Shown here: positions 24,514 to 36,560 of the stretch, one piece after another | How positions within the stretch are numbered: position 1 is the first letter of the stretch | Layout of the letters: each line of letters starts with the position of its first letter | Source: Podocnemis expansa | Lineage: Eukaryota > Chordata > Testudines > Podocnemididae | DNA length: 64,000 bases | NCBI GenBank assembly: GCA_007922195.1 | Contig: ML681990.1 | Span: 42,306,411 to 42,370,410 of the forward strand | Direction of reading: 5' to 3' | The notes under the pieces: model-generated | What the model was told of the DNA's origin: nothing | What the model saw: only the letters and a program-made list of their open reading frames with translations | The model's database searches: none | Made by a program: the position numbers and the translations under genes

Positions 24514-25170
24514 AACTGATTTCTAATTGCATCCACTTGTATCTTGAGCAAAACAAAATAAAACCACTGTTGGGGGGCCGAGGGGGGGGCAGAACTCACT
24601 GCATTATATCAGCAGTGACTTCCATTGCCTCTTGAAATGTCCATAGGTGGGATGTTCTTCTAGAGCTGTAACCTGGGCTTCAAAATCCTATATTAATAAA
24701 ACGCAGTTGCACAGAGCTTGGGTTTTGACACACTGGTAGGCTCCACAGTGTTAACATCTGTTTCCTGAACTACTCTAAAATTCCTTGGCTCCCATTTGTC
24801 CACAATAGGGAACTGTTCTACAGTCACCTGACATGGAGCACCCACAGGGATAGCACTTGAAGAAGGGTTACTCAGTCTCTGTGCTAACTGAGGTTTCTTG
24901 AGATTTGTCTCCCTTTTGGGTGCTCCACTGTGCTCCCTCTTCCTCTGATCTATTTAGGAGTTGATTTTTAGAGACTCTACAGTAGTAGAGAAGGAACTTG
25001 GGGCAGTGGGCTGCATGTGGTGACTGAAGAACCAACAGCACTGCAAAAGAGCTGCTATGCATGTGCAACTCAGATGGGCACTGCTGCTAAAAACCCTCAA
25101 TCAACAGCTCTGGAGTACACCGACATCTGATGTGGAGCACCCACATTGGGTGCACATCTGGAAGAACCTT
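24513..25170. other. Intron 4 sequence, nothing recognised
   Basis: May include further decayed retroelement sequence right of the DIRS-like remnant, but no motif could be supported. Confidence 0.45.
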
Positions 25171-25600
25171 AGGGTATATCTATGCTACAGAAATATGTCA
25201 GCATAGGATATTTCCACTTTCAGCCACTGGTGATTGATGTCCACACTGCTGTCCTTGGATCAGTGGACTGTGTCCTCACCAAGACCACTTCTACCAACCT
25301 AAGGGGAAGTGGTGAGGGGAGCTGAGAGAGCCATCTCTTGCCCCCCTGTAGGGAGCACATAAGCACCCTCCTCCCCCCCCACGCTCCCATTACTGATCTC
25401 AGCTGGTGATATGGGTACTTCCCCACTCCCAGGTGGGAGCCAATTACAGATGTCACACTACCTTTGTGGGCAAAAGCCTTAACCTTTTTTGGGCTGGTTT
25501 TTGGTTTTGTTGATAAATGGGTGGTGGCAGTACGTACACCAGGCTTGTTTTAACTTAAGATGACTTATGTTGACAGAACTCTTTAGTGTAGACCAGGCCT
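25171..25600. mobile_element. Non-autonomous DNA element (MITE-like)
   Basis: Left end agggtatatctatgctacag and right end ctttagtgtagaccaggcct form an imperfect terminal inverted repeat (about 12 of 20). The pattern 'agggtatgtctacactac' at both ends is a common non-autonomous element signature in reptile genomes. A clear target duplication was not seen. There is no coding capacity. Confidence 0.5.
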
Positions 25601-26100
25601 CAGTTACTGGACAGACTAAGGAACCTTCTCTTGTACCTAAAAATGATCATTCTTCCACTTTAAACTTTTGCATTTTTTATTACAGTAAAATCTACTCCAA
25701 GATTGTCATACTGTGTTAAAATACAAAGGGAAAGATAAGAGTTGTCACAGTTGTGAAGAATTTTTAGACACTAAGTCTACTCCAGTGTATAGATAGAAGA
25801 TAAGGGAAGGAGAAAAGGTCCGAGAACCCTATAAGTGGAAGACTGTGTATTTGTTGATATGCACTGCTGTATACTATGTGTAGGATCTTATTATAGGAGA
25901 TGCATTAAGCTTCTAAGTTGTATTGCTTGATAGTTTGGGGGGAAGGTGGTTAGATGTGTATACTGATGACCTTGGGAGCATCTGCTTAATGTCACTAAAA
26001 ATTAGAAACGTACTCCTAAAATGTTAACTTTGTCATTGATACATTATACTATAATATCAATGTGTGTAATTGTTGTTGTGGCTTTTTTTTTAATCTACAG
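25601..26100. other. Intron 4 sequence before exon 5, acceptor region
   Basis: AT-rich. The last 20 bases form a T-rich tract and the AG acceptor of exon 5. Nothing else was recognised. Confidence 0.6.
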
Positions 26101-26243
26101 GAATCAGCAGGAGGGGATATTCAATCTCCTTTAACACCAGAAAGCATTAATGGAACTGATGATGAAAGACCAACTCCAGAAGTGACCCAAAACTCGGAAC
26201 CAAGGGCTGAACCAACCCAGAATGCATTGCCATTTACACATAG
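26101..26243 (+). CDS. HOMER1: HOMER1 exon 5, conserved central region before the coiled coil
   Basis: The exon starts after a T-rich acceptor ending taatctacag and encodes ESAGGDIQSPLTPESINGTD, then a stretch rich in P, E, T and Q ending NALPFTH plus two bases (AG) of a split codon. The donor is gtacag at 26244, so splicing onward leaves phase 2. In long isoforms the AG joins the first base of the coiled-coil exon. The mammalian counterpart covers about residues 130-177 and contains the serine/proline-rich linker, including an internal Homer ligand-like proline motif. Small substitutions relative to mammals are visible (for example I for L after GGD, and PFTH for PFSH), but the reading frame is intact. 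Read-through of the donor makes the short isoform, listed separately. Confidence 0.96.
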
Positions 26244-26277
26244 GTACAGATTCAGTTCACACATCTTGATTAAGTAA
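26244..26277 (+). CDS. HOMER1: Homer1a-specific C-terminal extension (donor read-through)
   Basis: If the exon 5 donor is not used, the frame continues through the gtacag site for 11 codons, RYRFSSHILIK, and stops at TAA 26275-26277. Mammalian Homer1a, the immediate-early short isoform, is made in this way and also ends with an 11-residue unique tail beginning RY and ending IK. The start, the length and the last two residues agree here, while the middle differs. Homer1a lacks the coiled coil and acts as a natural dominant negative that uncouples Homer complexes. Expression should depend on neuronal activity through premature polyadenylation in intron 5. The short open frame could exist by chance, but conserved tail length and ends make the isoform assignment likely. 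Confidence 0.85.
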
Positions 26278-29200
26278 TATGTTTACCTCATTGTTAGAGG
26301 GACCTTTTCTTTTTTTTTTTTTTTCCTTCGGGTTCTTTATGTTATTGCCATTTTGGCGCTAACATTCATTTTTTTAAAAAGCAACATAAAGGATTGTTTC
26401 ATGTCTGTAATATAGTTGGTTTTCACAGAAAAAAATTATCAAGGAAAACCTGTGGAGTAGGGTTTTTGGAATTTCTCTTACAATGTGAATATTTTAGTAC
26501 AAGCACTTTATTCCTGGAAGTAAGGTGTCTCTCTCTGACAGGAAGCAATACTTAAATGCCTGAGACCTCAGCAGAATTAACTGCTTCAAAGGACTTGTTC
26601 CAATTAACTTACATTTTTGTTCATTTTAAAAGACTGATAACATTAGATGTCAGCCTTGTGGTGATAAATTGTTGGAAGATGAGTGTTTCCATATAATCCT
26701 GAAGGGCTATAAATTTATAATGGCCTTCTAATTAAACCTCTCTCTAACAACTTAAAATATTCTTCAATGTTTTTTCAAAATATAGAAGAAAGTTGCATTT
26801 GTGCTTGGGAGAAATTATAATTCATTGAACTGAGCATGTTTTGCTCCTTTGCCCCCTTATGAAAACTGAGGTGATGTTTTTTATTTAGAGTTGAAAGTCC
26901 TGAGCTAAGATGGATTTATTTTGCATATTAGAAATTATCATAAATGGAACACTTTCTCTCTACAAGCAGACTGACTATGAAGAGCAGGAAAAATTTAGGT
27001 AAATAGTTGATAGAAGTAGAGCAAAGTTCAGAATATTAGCTTTCTCTTAAATTATGAGTTTGATTCAATTTAAAAAGAGTTTAAAACTTAAAACAGCCAA
27101 GATTATTGTTGAGACTGGGCCACAACAGAATTTTTTTTGAAATTTGGTACAGTGTTGATGAACAGAAACATGGACTTTAAATTGCTGCTTATGAAGAACA
27201 TTAGTATCACTTGAAAAATCTCAATACTGATCATTTCTGCACTTCAAAATGCTTAAAATGAGAGACCGTGTTGCCATTTTTATGCTTGAACTATGACCCA
27301 GTTTAGTCATAGTATATCTGTAGGGGGAGAGAGAGAGTATTATATACTTGAGGAAGGAATATTCCAAATATTGCACTTTTCCGAAATCCAGAAGTCCATA
27401 ATCTGGTCAGTGGGTTTGTTTAAACTTGTTACCTATGCATGTTTAAATGTTCTATAAATATTTTGTGTGAGGAGGGGAAGGAGCAAAGTCAATAGTTATC
27501 ATATCTTCTAAAAAACAAATTGTGATCATTGCAAGCCCCTTGCATAATTGGTATTAGTTATTTCTGTCACACTGGTGTAATAATTGGACCTCCATCAGCC
27601 TTGAGCGTGCCTGAAAAAATTACTTTGAATGTTTTAAAAATTAACTGTGGTGTATCTTTTTTTAGCTCTGATTACAAACATTGCTTTTTGCAATCTACTT
27701 CATGTATGTATTTTGAACTTTCTGTTTAATATTCTGTTGTATTATGTTTAACTTAACTAGTTAGGATTTGTTTTCTGGTATTGGCTCTGTATTTTGGTGT
27801 CACTTATTCATGATGTTTTTGCACAAGGCCAGTGTTTCTTTTGCTAATGGTTACTTAAAAATTAGCCAAATGAGTTGTTCATGTTTTTCAGAAGCAATCC
27901 AAAGGATGTAGCCTTGCGAAGTTAAAATATTCTGGATTAAGTAGTTTATACTGTCATTCAATATAGATAGCAACAGGACACTTTTTAAAAACTTTTCAGT
28001 AAAACTGAACTGTGGATGTTTGTACAATGGTATTTTACATTAAGAGAAATACCATTCTTCAAAGAGTTTTATTTGTGGGAAATGCTTCATGTGCAAGTTC
28101 TTATGGAGGATTATGAGAACTCAAATTTTGGTACACTAGAAGTTGGATCTTTTTCTGATAGAAAGTTCTCTCTTCGCAGAAGTAGCTCAATTTAGCTGAA
28201 AAAATAGTTTTTACCTACGATCAGACTAAATTTTGAAAATCAGTTGCTTTTTTTGGTGGTAGTTTTGGTGTTGGATATAATGAAGTCTCAATGAGCCAAA
28301 TTCTGTATTGCATGTACAAAACAGATGAAATGAGCCTCGTCATGGTCACAAGTGAAAATCTAAGATGGAATTCTATAATGTTGAATGGATAAGTGAAATA
28401 GATATGGGGTTTTGTGTGTAGGTTGGCAGGGTACATTGTATTGACTTGGCATTGGGTTTTGCTGTCTGATTCAGTTTGCAGATGCCCATAGGAAAACTGT
28501 AAAATACACACCTAAACACTGCAGGTTATCTAGGAATTTCACAAGAATGGCACAGGAATTACAGTACCATACTGAATGCTTTCTCTTGACGGCATTTTTC
28601 AGTGCTTCTCAGATATCACTGATTTTTTTCTTCTTCCTGATGCAGTGATAACCAGTGATAGTTATTAACTAATAACACAGCTGTACAACAAAATGGATGT
28701 CCCGTCCTGTTCCCACAGTGGTGCATTTCAGATGTCTCCCTTGTGAATATGCAGTGCCAAAACTTTCTTGGCGGTGCTTTTTGTTGTGAAGACAAATGGA
28801 GAACATGTGAAGGCTACCGTGTGTAGTGGTGTATTTTTTAAAATATTTTTAGTGTTGATTATTTTTTTTACTGGTATTGTCCACAGTTCTGATAGGTATT
28901 CTTTTCTAAACGGAGAAGTATTTATAGCCTTTTCTCCATGGGTTTCACAAACAGAAGGTAGGGAAAAGGGATACAACAAACTTAATAGCCAGGTACAAGG
29001 ATGATGGGCAATATTCTGGTAAAATAAGGTTTAGCTTAAGTTTATTTTCCCCACAAATACAGTATATAGATTACTTTGACTTGATAGTATAAATCAGCTT
29101 GTTTTTTTGCCAGTGGTATGTTAGAATTGTCTTTTGAGTGAGATGTAAATGCAGGGAACATGGCTCCCTGGAGTTCAGAAATGCAGCTGGTGGAAAAAGG

Positions 29201-30393
29201 CCTCGGAACAATGTGAAAGAAGTTGTCAGAAGAGCAGACAAGGTTAACTTAAAGGAGGCAGGGGAGTTATGCAGAAGAAACAAGGGCTACACAAGAAGAC
29301 AGTATTATGAAAGACTTTACAGGTGACTATAAAAAATTTGCCCTTTGTCCAGTAGGAGAGGGAGAGAGACAAATATTCAGATTGAGCGATGTAGAAATGA
29401 GAAGAGCATTTTTGGTGATGGTATATAGATTAGAGGAGAATTATGTAGATTGTAATGATGATGAAGCGAGATGATGGGGTTGTAGGGTTTAGTACTTCAG
29501 TTTGCCCATTTCCTATTAGTTGGTTCTAATCTGGTACATCTATTGAAGAGGCTTGATTTATAGCTTTTTTTTTTTTTTTTTCAAGGTACATCCTCTGTTT
29601 GGCCAGCTATATTTCTTTCTTTATGCAGACATACTTTCTCCTTTCTGCCTGTGAGTGGTTATTTTTATTTTCCACTACATTGATCAGATACAAATGTATC
29701 ATTTTGTACTCAAAGGCTAATTTATGGCATCATTTAAGTCATTACACCAGATTTTTAGCTATTGTACCATCTTTAACTTTTTATTATTGAAACAATTATA
29801 AATTCTGAGACAAATCTGCATATCATTAAACTTCTGTAACCTATTCATTTCTGTAAATGTAATATAGCTGAATTTTGTTGTCATTTCAAATTAGTCTTAG
29901 TTGAAAAATGTTAAAACTGCTACTAGCATAGTAAATAGTCAGAATAACAAGGTGATTTTTTTTTGAAACATATTTTGCACAAATACTTAGTGTGATCCTT
30001 ACAAAAAGAGGCATACAATAGGCATGAGATTTAACTGTAGGTGTTCATCATTCTTTGTAAACATTGCATTGAATATTTGAGCAACAGTAACATACTGTGT
30101 AAAAAAACAAAAAAAAAACCCCCAAAAACAAAAACCTCAAGTGACTACTGTAGTTAGGACTGCATGATCCAGTAATACTATGTTGCTGTTCAAAATCTCC
30201 CTTTCACGATAGTTAAAACATAATATAGCATTAACCTTGCACTGATAACTGACATCTAGGGGGAAAAAAATGATTTGTGGACTGTTATACCAGACGCAAT
30301 CACTGGCATCATGCACTTTTAAAGATGCACTTTTTCTCTTTTGTTGTCTCTTTTTGCACTCTTCTGTCGTCTTTTCCTCTGAGCCCTGTCTAG
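26278..30393 (+). other. Intron 5 start, expected Homer1a 3' UTR
   Basis: No repeat or gene was recognised in this AT-rich stretch. Mammalian Homer1a mRNA carries a 3' UTR of several kilobases derived from this part of the intron, so the same use is inferred here. ATTTA pentamers occur, for example near 26711, 26884, 26994 and 28189, as expected for an unstable immediate-early transcript. I saw no AATAAA before the one at 30480-30485, so the 3' end may lie beyond 30 kb or use a variant signal. A stretch near 29120-29470 has the look of an old degraded repeat but could not be named. Confidence 0.5.
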
Positions 30394-30445
30394 GTACTAT
30401 ATATATTCTATATATGCAAACTGGTTTTCAGGAGGATGCAAATGA
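30328..30445 (+). other. Candidate alternative terminal exon (ania-3-like)
   Basis: A 60-nt pyrimidine-rich tract (30328-30390) ends in an AG at 30392-30393. Splicing the exon 5 donor (phase 2) to 30394 would add 17 codons, beginning RYYIYSIYANW, before TGA at 30443-30445. A second AG at 30430-30431 would give a tail of eight codons to the in-frame TGA at 30456-30458. Mammalian HOMER1 has a second short isoform, ania-3, whose terminal exon lies in intron 5 downstream of the Homer1a end, and the location fits. I do not remember the ania-3 tail well enough to confirm it by sequence. AATAAA signals follow at 30480-30485 and 30937-30942. Confidence 0.4.
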
Positions 30446-30936
30446 ACCAGAGCTGAAGTGGAAAAGTAAAGTGAGACAGAATAAAATGCTCAAATTATCT
30501 CTTCTCTTAACAGGGAAGAAAGGACTAAGATTTTAATATCGTATGTCTTGGGGGGGGGATTTTGCATCCTCATTTTGATTTTTCTTTTAAATAACTAAAA
30601 TTAAAAAGGAACACTTTTTTCTGACTTAGAAAGTAGACCTAAAATTACAAGTTGAATAAGTAGGTCAGTGAACTCTCCAGTCTTTCTTTGGATTTCCCTA
30701 GTAACTAATATCTTAAAGTTTCTAAGAAAACTATAGTTGCTGTTTGTTTGTTTATAGCAGACTTTATTTCACTTCTCAATATGCTGTAAACTACAAGATA
30801 AACTTCAGCTTTTGAAGCTTTTGCTTAATACATGAGGACTGTATTTTTGATAGATCTTTCCTGAACATGACTTGAAGCTGTTACCTCACATTTCATGTAA
30901 TACAAAACTATATATATAATATATATATTTCAGTAT

Positions 30937-30942
30937 AATAAA
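30937..30942 (+). promoter_or_regulatory. Candidate polyadenylation signal AATAAA
   Basis: A canonical AATAAA lies just after an AT-dinucleotide-rich tract (30910-30930) and is followed by a T/G-containing stretch. It could end short HOMER1 transcripts (Homer1a or ania-3-like). Such hexamers are frequent in AT-rich introns, so this is weak evidence. Confidence 0.25.
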
Positions 30943-33900
30943 TTTGTGGTATGCCAATTAAATTTAATGACCCTTCAAATATATGTAGTGTTTATATTTT
31001 GGGGGAAAAAGTGTGTGCTACATAGTGTTTTGACAGTAATCAATTTAATATATATAGCCTGCTCTCTAAAATAATTCCTATTCTTGTATTCAAATAGGGG
31101 GTTTTTTGGGTGGTTTTTTTTTTTAAGAAAATTTGATTCACTGCCTTGGTGGAGAATGGGCTTTTATTTCAGACATTGGCTGTATCTTAGATCTTTTATT
31201 GTCTTGACTGCATACCATTTGACAATGTTGCATGTAAATTCAGTGCTGTAATCAAGAACCTTGCTGCTAGTCCATGTGTGTGTGTGTTTTGTTTTTTTTT
31301 ATGGGCTTTCATTAAAGGTTGTATGCAGAAATCTGTTCAGTAGATCGATTTGCTTCTTTTTTATATGTTAGTTTCACTTTTGCTAAAAGACTGAATATTT
31401 TGTGGGTTTATTTATACATTATAGTAAAATTCTTATTTTGTGGATTATGGTGAATTCTTACTAAATTTCTCAGTTTTGGAAGAAAAGCTGTGAGCTGAAA
31501 TAACTGTGTGTTCCCTGACTCGAAGGCATATGGAAATAATGTGTACTGGAATCCAAATGTATATTTCCCTCTATTGTCTCATTTAGCTACTTTTATGTGG
31601 TCTTTTAAAACTTAGTTTTGAGTGAAATGATTAAATTTGATTGTTGTATATCAAAAATGTTTTGTTACTCTTAGCAGTATCCTAAAGAGAGCTAGGTTCT
31701 TTTTGAAAGGCAGTAACTGTCCTCAAAACTACCTTTTAGTATTTATAAAATTAAACAATCTAGAAGTGTTGGGACACTTTCTCATTACAGATAAGTTCTT
31801 TATGTATTAGGTCTGCTCAAAGGGGTGATTACTTCACCATTTTTAAGTGATGTAATATATTCTCCCCATTAGTCCTGGTTACAAAACACTAATGAGGGGG
31901 AGGGAGTAGACGCATATAGCTTTCATCTCAACCAGCATTTCATTAATTATTGTGGAGTACCTATCTGTGCTGTCTTCCTTCCATTGTACTCAAGAAGTTC
32001 AAGACCCAGCAATGTATTCCGGGGGCTTGATGAACCAATTGCATGGCAGTAGAGAGAGAGCTGCTTGCTTCCCTGACACCCGTCATAGGCTGCCAAAACC
32101 TGAAGAGCTTATTACTGATTTAAAAAGTCAATAATGTTTGTCAGTGTTACGTTCTTTATTTAAAGGAGATATTTTAGCCAAGCTTGCCTTGATTCATTTA
32201 ACTTGAAACTTTGAGTCTCTTTTGAAGACTTTCCTACTTGTAACGATCTCAGTAAGTAATAAAGAATCTCTGGAATAGCTATTAAGACCTACTGAGACAT
32301 TCAGAACTGGAATGTATTGTACTGATGATATAATACAGGTCTAACTGATACTTTAGTTTATATTAGCAATCACCAAAGGGGGACAAGGGGAAGCTTAACT
32401 ATGCTCTTAAGTAAAGACATACAGCATTCATTGGTAGGTGCCTTGAAAAATCATGTAGAAAACTGAAATCTGCATAGGTTTTAGCTAATATTAGCAAACA
32501 TGGAAACTGATAGCAATTGAAAGCCATAAAACCTTGGGATAGTAATTTGTCACTGTGCTTGATAAACTATTTTTGTTGGTCATTATTTGAAGAGTGTGAC
32601 AGTCGTATAGCTTACCCAAAAGCAAGGGCCTACAGCCAGTGTTGTGTCACAGTTTTTTCCCCACCAGATCATCACATCCATAAGAATTCTGTATAAAAAT
32701 TAAAGCAGTTGAGGTGGCTTTCTTAACAAATGAACTTTTATTTCTGTCAGGATCAGCGGCAGTCTTCAACCACTCAAAAGCCAGATCTCTTAAACACTGA
32801 ATTAAAAAAATAAATAAATAAAAGTAATGATAAATATTATTTATGACTCCAGAAACCTGCATTGTGTCCTTACTTAACAGTAAGGAATCAGATGTAGATT
32901 TCTCTGTTGCTTCAGAGGTTTGCTTTTAAGCATAACTGTTAGGATTGCCTCAGGTATGTCTCAAGGATACAAATGTTTAACACTCATTTGTTCCTGTTCA
33001 AATGCTACTGTCTCATATACAATGCTCAGTTTTCCTGTTCTCATGACACTGGTGAACCAGCTCTTTCTCAGTCAAATTTTGCTGAGATTGTAGCTTAGTG
33101 ATAAAATTCCTGCTGTTTGGTTACTGTTATATTTTTTTCAGTAAACATCATTGGGTGGAATATATTTTTAATTTAAGCACAACATTATATGTTTGTGTGT
33201 CTGTCTGGGTGTGATGCCTGTGGTGGTCTGTGAAACAGTTTTGGTCTGTAATGATGTGAAAATGTGCAGTTTCTTGAGTTTTAAGACAGACTCATCTTCC
33301 TCCAATGAAGAAATCTTTTGGAAATGTTTAGAAGGACATTCTTCTATTAAAAAAAAAAAAAATACTTGGGTCACCTTTTGGTGTTTCAGCACACTCATCC
33401 ATCTTTCAAGTTTTTTTCGCATTGCTTTTAATACTAGGGCAATTCCTTGCGGGGGCACGGTGGGGAACTTGAGTCAAAAACTAAGCTTAAACTGCATGGT
33501 AGACCTTGTCATTGTAAGACTGTATTCCAAGGTGCCATATTTCATTCAGCAAATATCTTGTATTTGTGATACTTTAAGCTAAATTAAAGATTCCAGCTTT
33601 TGTGTCATATTTTCCTGTCAATCATGTCTTTAAACAACTGGAAACATTTAATTCTTGAGTCTCAAAAAATGAACACAATGTTTGGTTTATCTTAGTAAAG
33701 TGTCTTCCAGAAAAATCCAACAGATTATCATGAAGTATTTAACAAGACCACAGTTTCTTTTTTGAAATGTCACTTCTTGAGTCATCTAAGGGAAGAAGGG
33801 TGAGGCATCTTCCATATATTTTCTGTAACACTGAATGTCGTCTTAACTTGGATCTGAAACCTCAATGTGTATTTGGTCAAAGGTAACTCTTAAAAGGCTA

Positions 33901-34989
33901 TTGAAAGCTCTTCTTGCATCAAAAATAAGGAAGTAATAAAACAGTTTGCAACCTCTAGGGAAAATTGCAATAAAGATATTGACCCAGATTACTGCAGCAG
34001 TGCTTATGATAGTCATGGCTCTCTAAAAGAGGAGCCTTTTATGAAAAACAAAGGTTCTGTGCTCTTAGGTCACCCAACACTTGTTTAACCATGTCTCTAA
34101 TCACTTAATTCATCAAATTATGGTAACCATAGCTGCATCCCAACTGGATAGGGAAGTGTGTATGTGAAAATATTTCATAACCCAAACACTAAGCCCCTTC
34201 AGAATACTAGTTGAATATGATATAAGAATGCTTTGTCTTAAAATGAAGTACTATAGATTTATACACAACAGAAGGATGGTGGCTTGTCAATTGAGAGGTC
34301 ATGTTCACCCTTCACTTGGGTGGAGAAATTCTTAAAGGTTTGAAATCTGTTTATTGCATCCTGTCTTGCAGGTAAATATGTTTAAATTCTCATGCTCGCA
34401 CCAACTGCTTTCCTCTGCCTCTCCAAGATAGAGCTGCCCAAAATATACAGGAGTAGTCTTACAAATGTAATAAGGGAAAAGAAACCCATTGATGATGGAT
34501 ACCTTGTTCCTTCATTTCAAATGAAGACCTTGCTTGCTTCAACTCTGGTACCTCTCAGGGCAAGAGACAAGATTTATGTAATAGTTGTCCCAGCTGCCAG
34601 ATAAATCTTCCATTACATAAATTTTCAGGAATTGTTCACTCAGACCCAAACTCTTAAGTACCTAAATGTGCTGTGTATCATGGTCTAGTTCTTCTGAAGC
34701 TGAAGAAGGGTTTGAACTTAAGTTTCAGATGTCTGTACTCCTCATAGCTACTAGAAAGCAGTCTAACAGAAGGCTGCTGTGTGAATTTAAAGGGGGAAAA
34801 AGATTTAAGATGCAGCTAGTTGGGTTAGCCTTTTACTTGTGCTACAAAATAAAGGCTTAGCTATTTGTCTTATCCAGTCATGATCTTAAGGTTAATTTGT
34901 TGTGGGTTTTGACTTTTTAGGAATACACAGAAAATAAGCTCATCTAACTTCTGGTTGTCTGATTTAGCCAAGGTCTGATGCATCTAAAA

Positions 34990-35110
34990 ACCTCCATCAT
35001 ATGTTCTTTAATCCTGTGCAGCTGTTATGTAGTGCTTTTTCATCAGCAGATCTCAAAGTACTTTACGAAGGCGATGACTGTCATCAGTAGTAAAGGATTC
35101 TGCAATGATA
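34990..35110. repeat. Possible ancient interspersed repeat
   Basis: The words tagtgctttttcatcagcag and atctcaaagtactttacgaa resemble a widespread old amniote repeat tail ('atctcaaagcgctttacaaa'). The family could not be named with confidence. Confidence 0.4.
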
Positions 35111-36311
35111 CCTGGCAAATTATTCATCTCTCAGGAGGCTATAGGCTACAAACCAGCTATTAAGTAATTTATGCTGAAAGCTGATTTAATATGGTGTGCA
35201 TTTTTAATGTTAAATACATCTGGCAAAGACAAGACTCTCAGGTTACCTTCCTTAAAGTCTGTTCCTGTACATGCACAATAAACTTATTTAAAACACAGCT
35301 GTATTCTTGTTATGGTCTGCACTAGATGGATATATTGCAAAAAGCAGATTTACATGTTAACTGCAGCTGGCTAATGGATTAGTACTGCACCTTTTTAGTA
35401 TTTTTAAAAATTCATATTTGACTGAATAAGAAAAAATCTGGTTGTTAGAGTGCTGATCAGTCTTCCAAGTGCCAGTTTCATGCCTCAATGGGTTTATATA
35501 GAACTGAGACTGCCAAGCAAAATAATGTGGTGTGTGTTGGTTGTTTTTTGGTGTGTGTAAAGATTTCTTAAAATAGTAGTGGTTCCTCTCCCTCTGCAGG
35601 CTTTTTTTTTTTTTTTTTTTTTCCCCCCTGCTTGTTTATCCCTTTGTCCTACAGCATACCCATTGCAGATGGTCTTTTCTCTCATTCCTCTCAAGTTCCT
35701 ATAGTGCATAACTCTTTGTTGCTGCTCTTTGCTGTGTTGCGCTAGAATCCTATTTAAAGAAACAACATAAAGCATTTCAGAGTTCAGGGCCCACATTTAA
35801 ATGTGAGTATATGTATTTCTGAGGAAGTCTAGGTTGGTGTAACTCACTGGGTTGGAAAAAAAATGTATCAAGAAAAGCTCCTAAAAGCAAGGAGTAAGAG
35901 CAGTGGGTTTTTTCGTTGGATTTCTTGTCAATTACTCCTTTAGATAGCCACCGGCACAATCTTAAAGAACATGGATCATTTTTAATTTTTGCTGTGGGGT
36001 GTTGTTAAAGTTCTTCTTTCTAGTCAAAGGTCCTAGAGGAACAACTTTTACATTGAGACTTTAGTAACTCAGTTCTCCATGTGTATTCTGGGGAAACTAT
36101 TTCAGCTCTTTAACCTTTTTGTATGGGAGCATAAGTATATACTTAGCTGTGCAGTGCTTTAGCATTACAAAACTTCATCTTAGCCCAGAAGTTAGAAAAA
36201 TACACTCTAGTTAAACAGTGCATTAACAGTACTGGAAATTACTATCTTTGAAATTGTTCCCTTTAAAATTTCCAGTAAGATAGTGTTCCAAGAGGAGATC
36301 CAGCAGCCCTA

Positions 36312-36560
36312 AGTTTCATAGAATCATAGGACTGGAAGAGACCTCATGAGGTCATCCAGTCCAACCCCCTGCTAAAAGTAGAGCAACTCCCATTAAATCA
36401 TCCCAGCCAGGGTTTTTTCTAACTGGGTCTTAAATGTTTCCAAACATGGAGATTCCACCACCTCCCTAGGTAACCCATTTCAATGCTTCATGGTGAGTGT
36501 TTTTCCTAATATCCAACCTCAGCCTCCCCAGTTGTAACTCGAAACCATTTATCTCTTAGC
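36312..36560 (-). mobile_element. CR1 LINE 3' fragment
   Basis: Begins ttcatagaatcataggactg, which is the reverse complement of the CR1 terminus seen at 44830-44864, and continues through gtcatccagtccaaccccctgc and gattccaccacctccctagg. It is 5'-truncated and non-coding. Confidence 0.9.

Larger units (their letters stand above)
30446..36309. other. Intron 5 sequence, mostly unique
   Basis: AT-rich, with an AT-dinucleotide tract at 30910-30930, T- and A-runs (33350-33361, 35606-35626) and a short GT repeat near 31276. Apart from a possible ancient repeat at 34990-35110, no repeat or gene was recognised. The low repeat density contrasts with the stretch after 36 kb. Confidence 0.5.

Noticed and set aside
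24402..24599. Minus-strand open frame with an arginine-glutamate repeat
   Set aside because: It is the translation of the CT microsatellite and has no other support.
30270..30536. 88-codon open frame as an independent protein
   Set aside because: It spans the pyrimidine tract and the possible acceptors and has no domain. Its downstream part is better explained as intronic or as part of an alternative exon in another frame.
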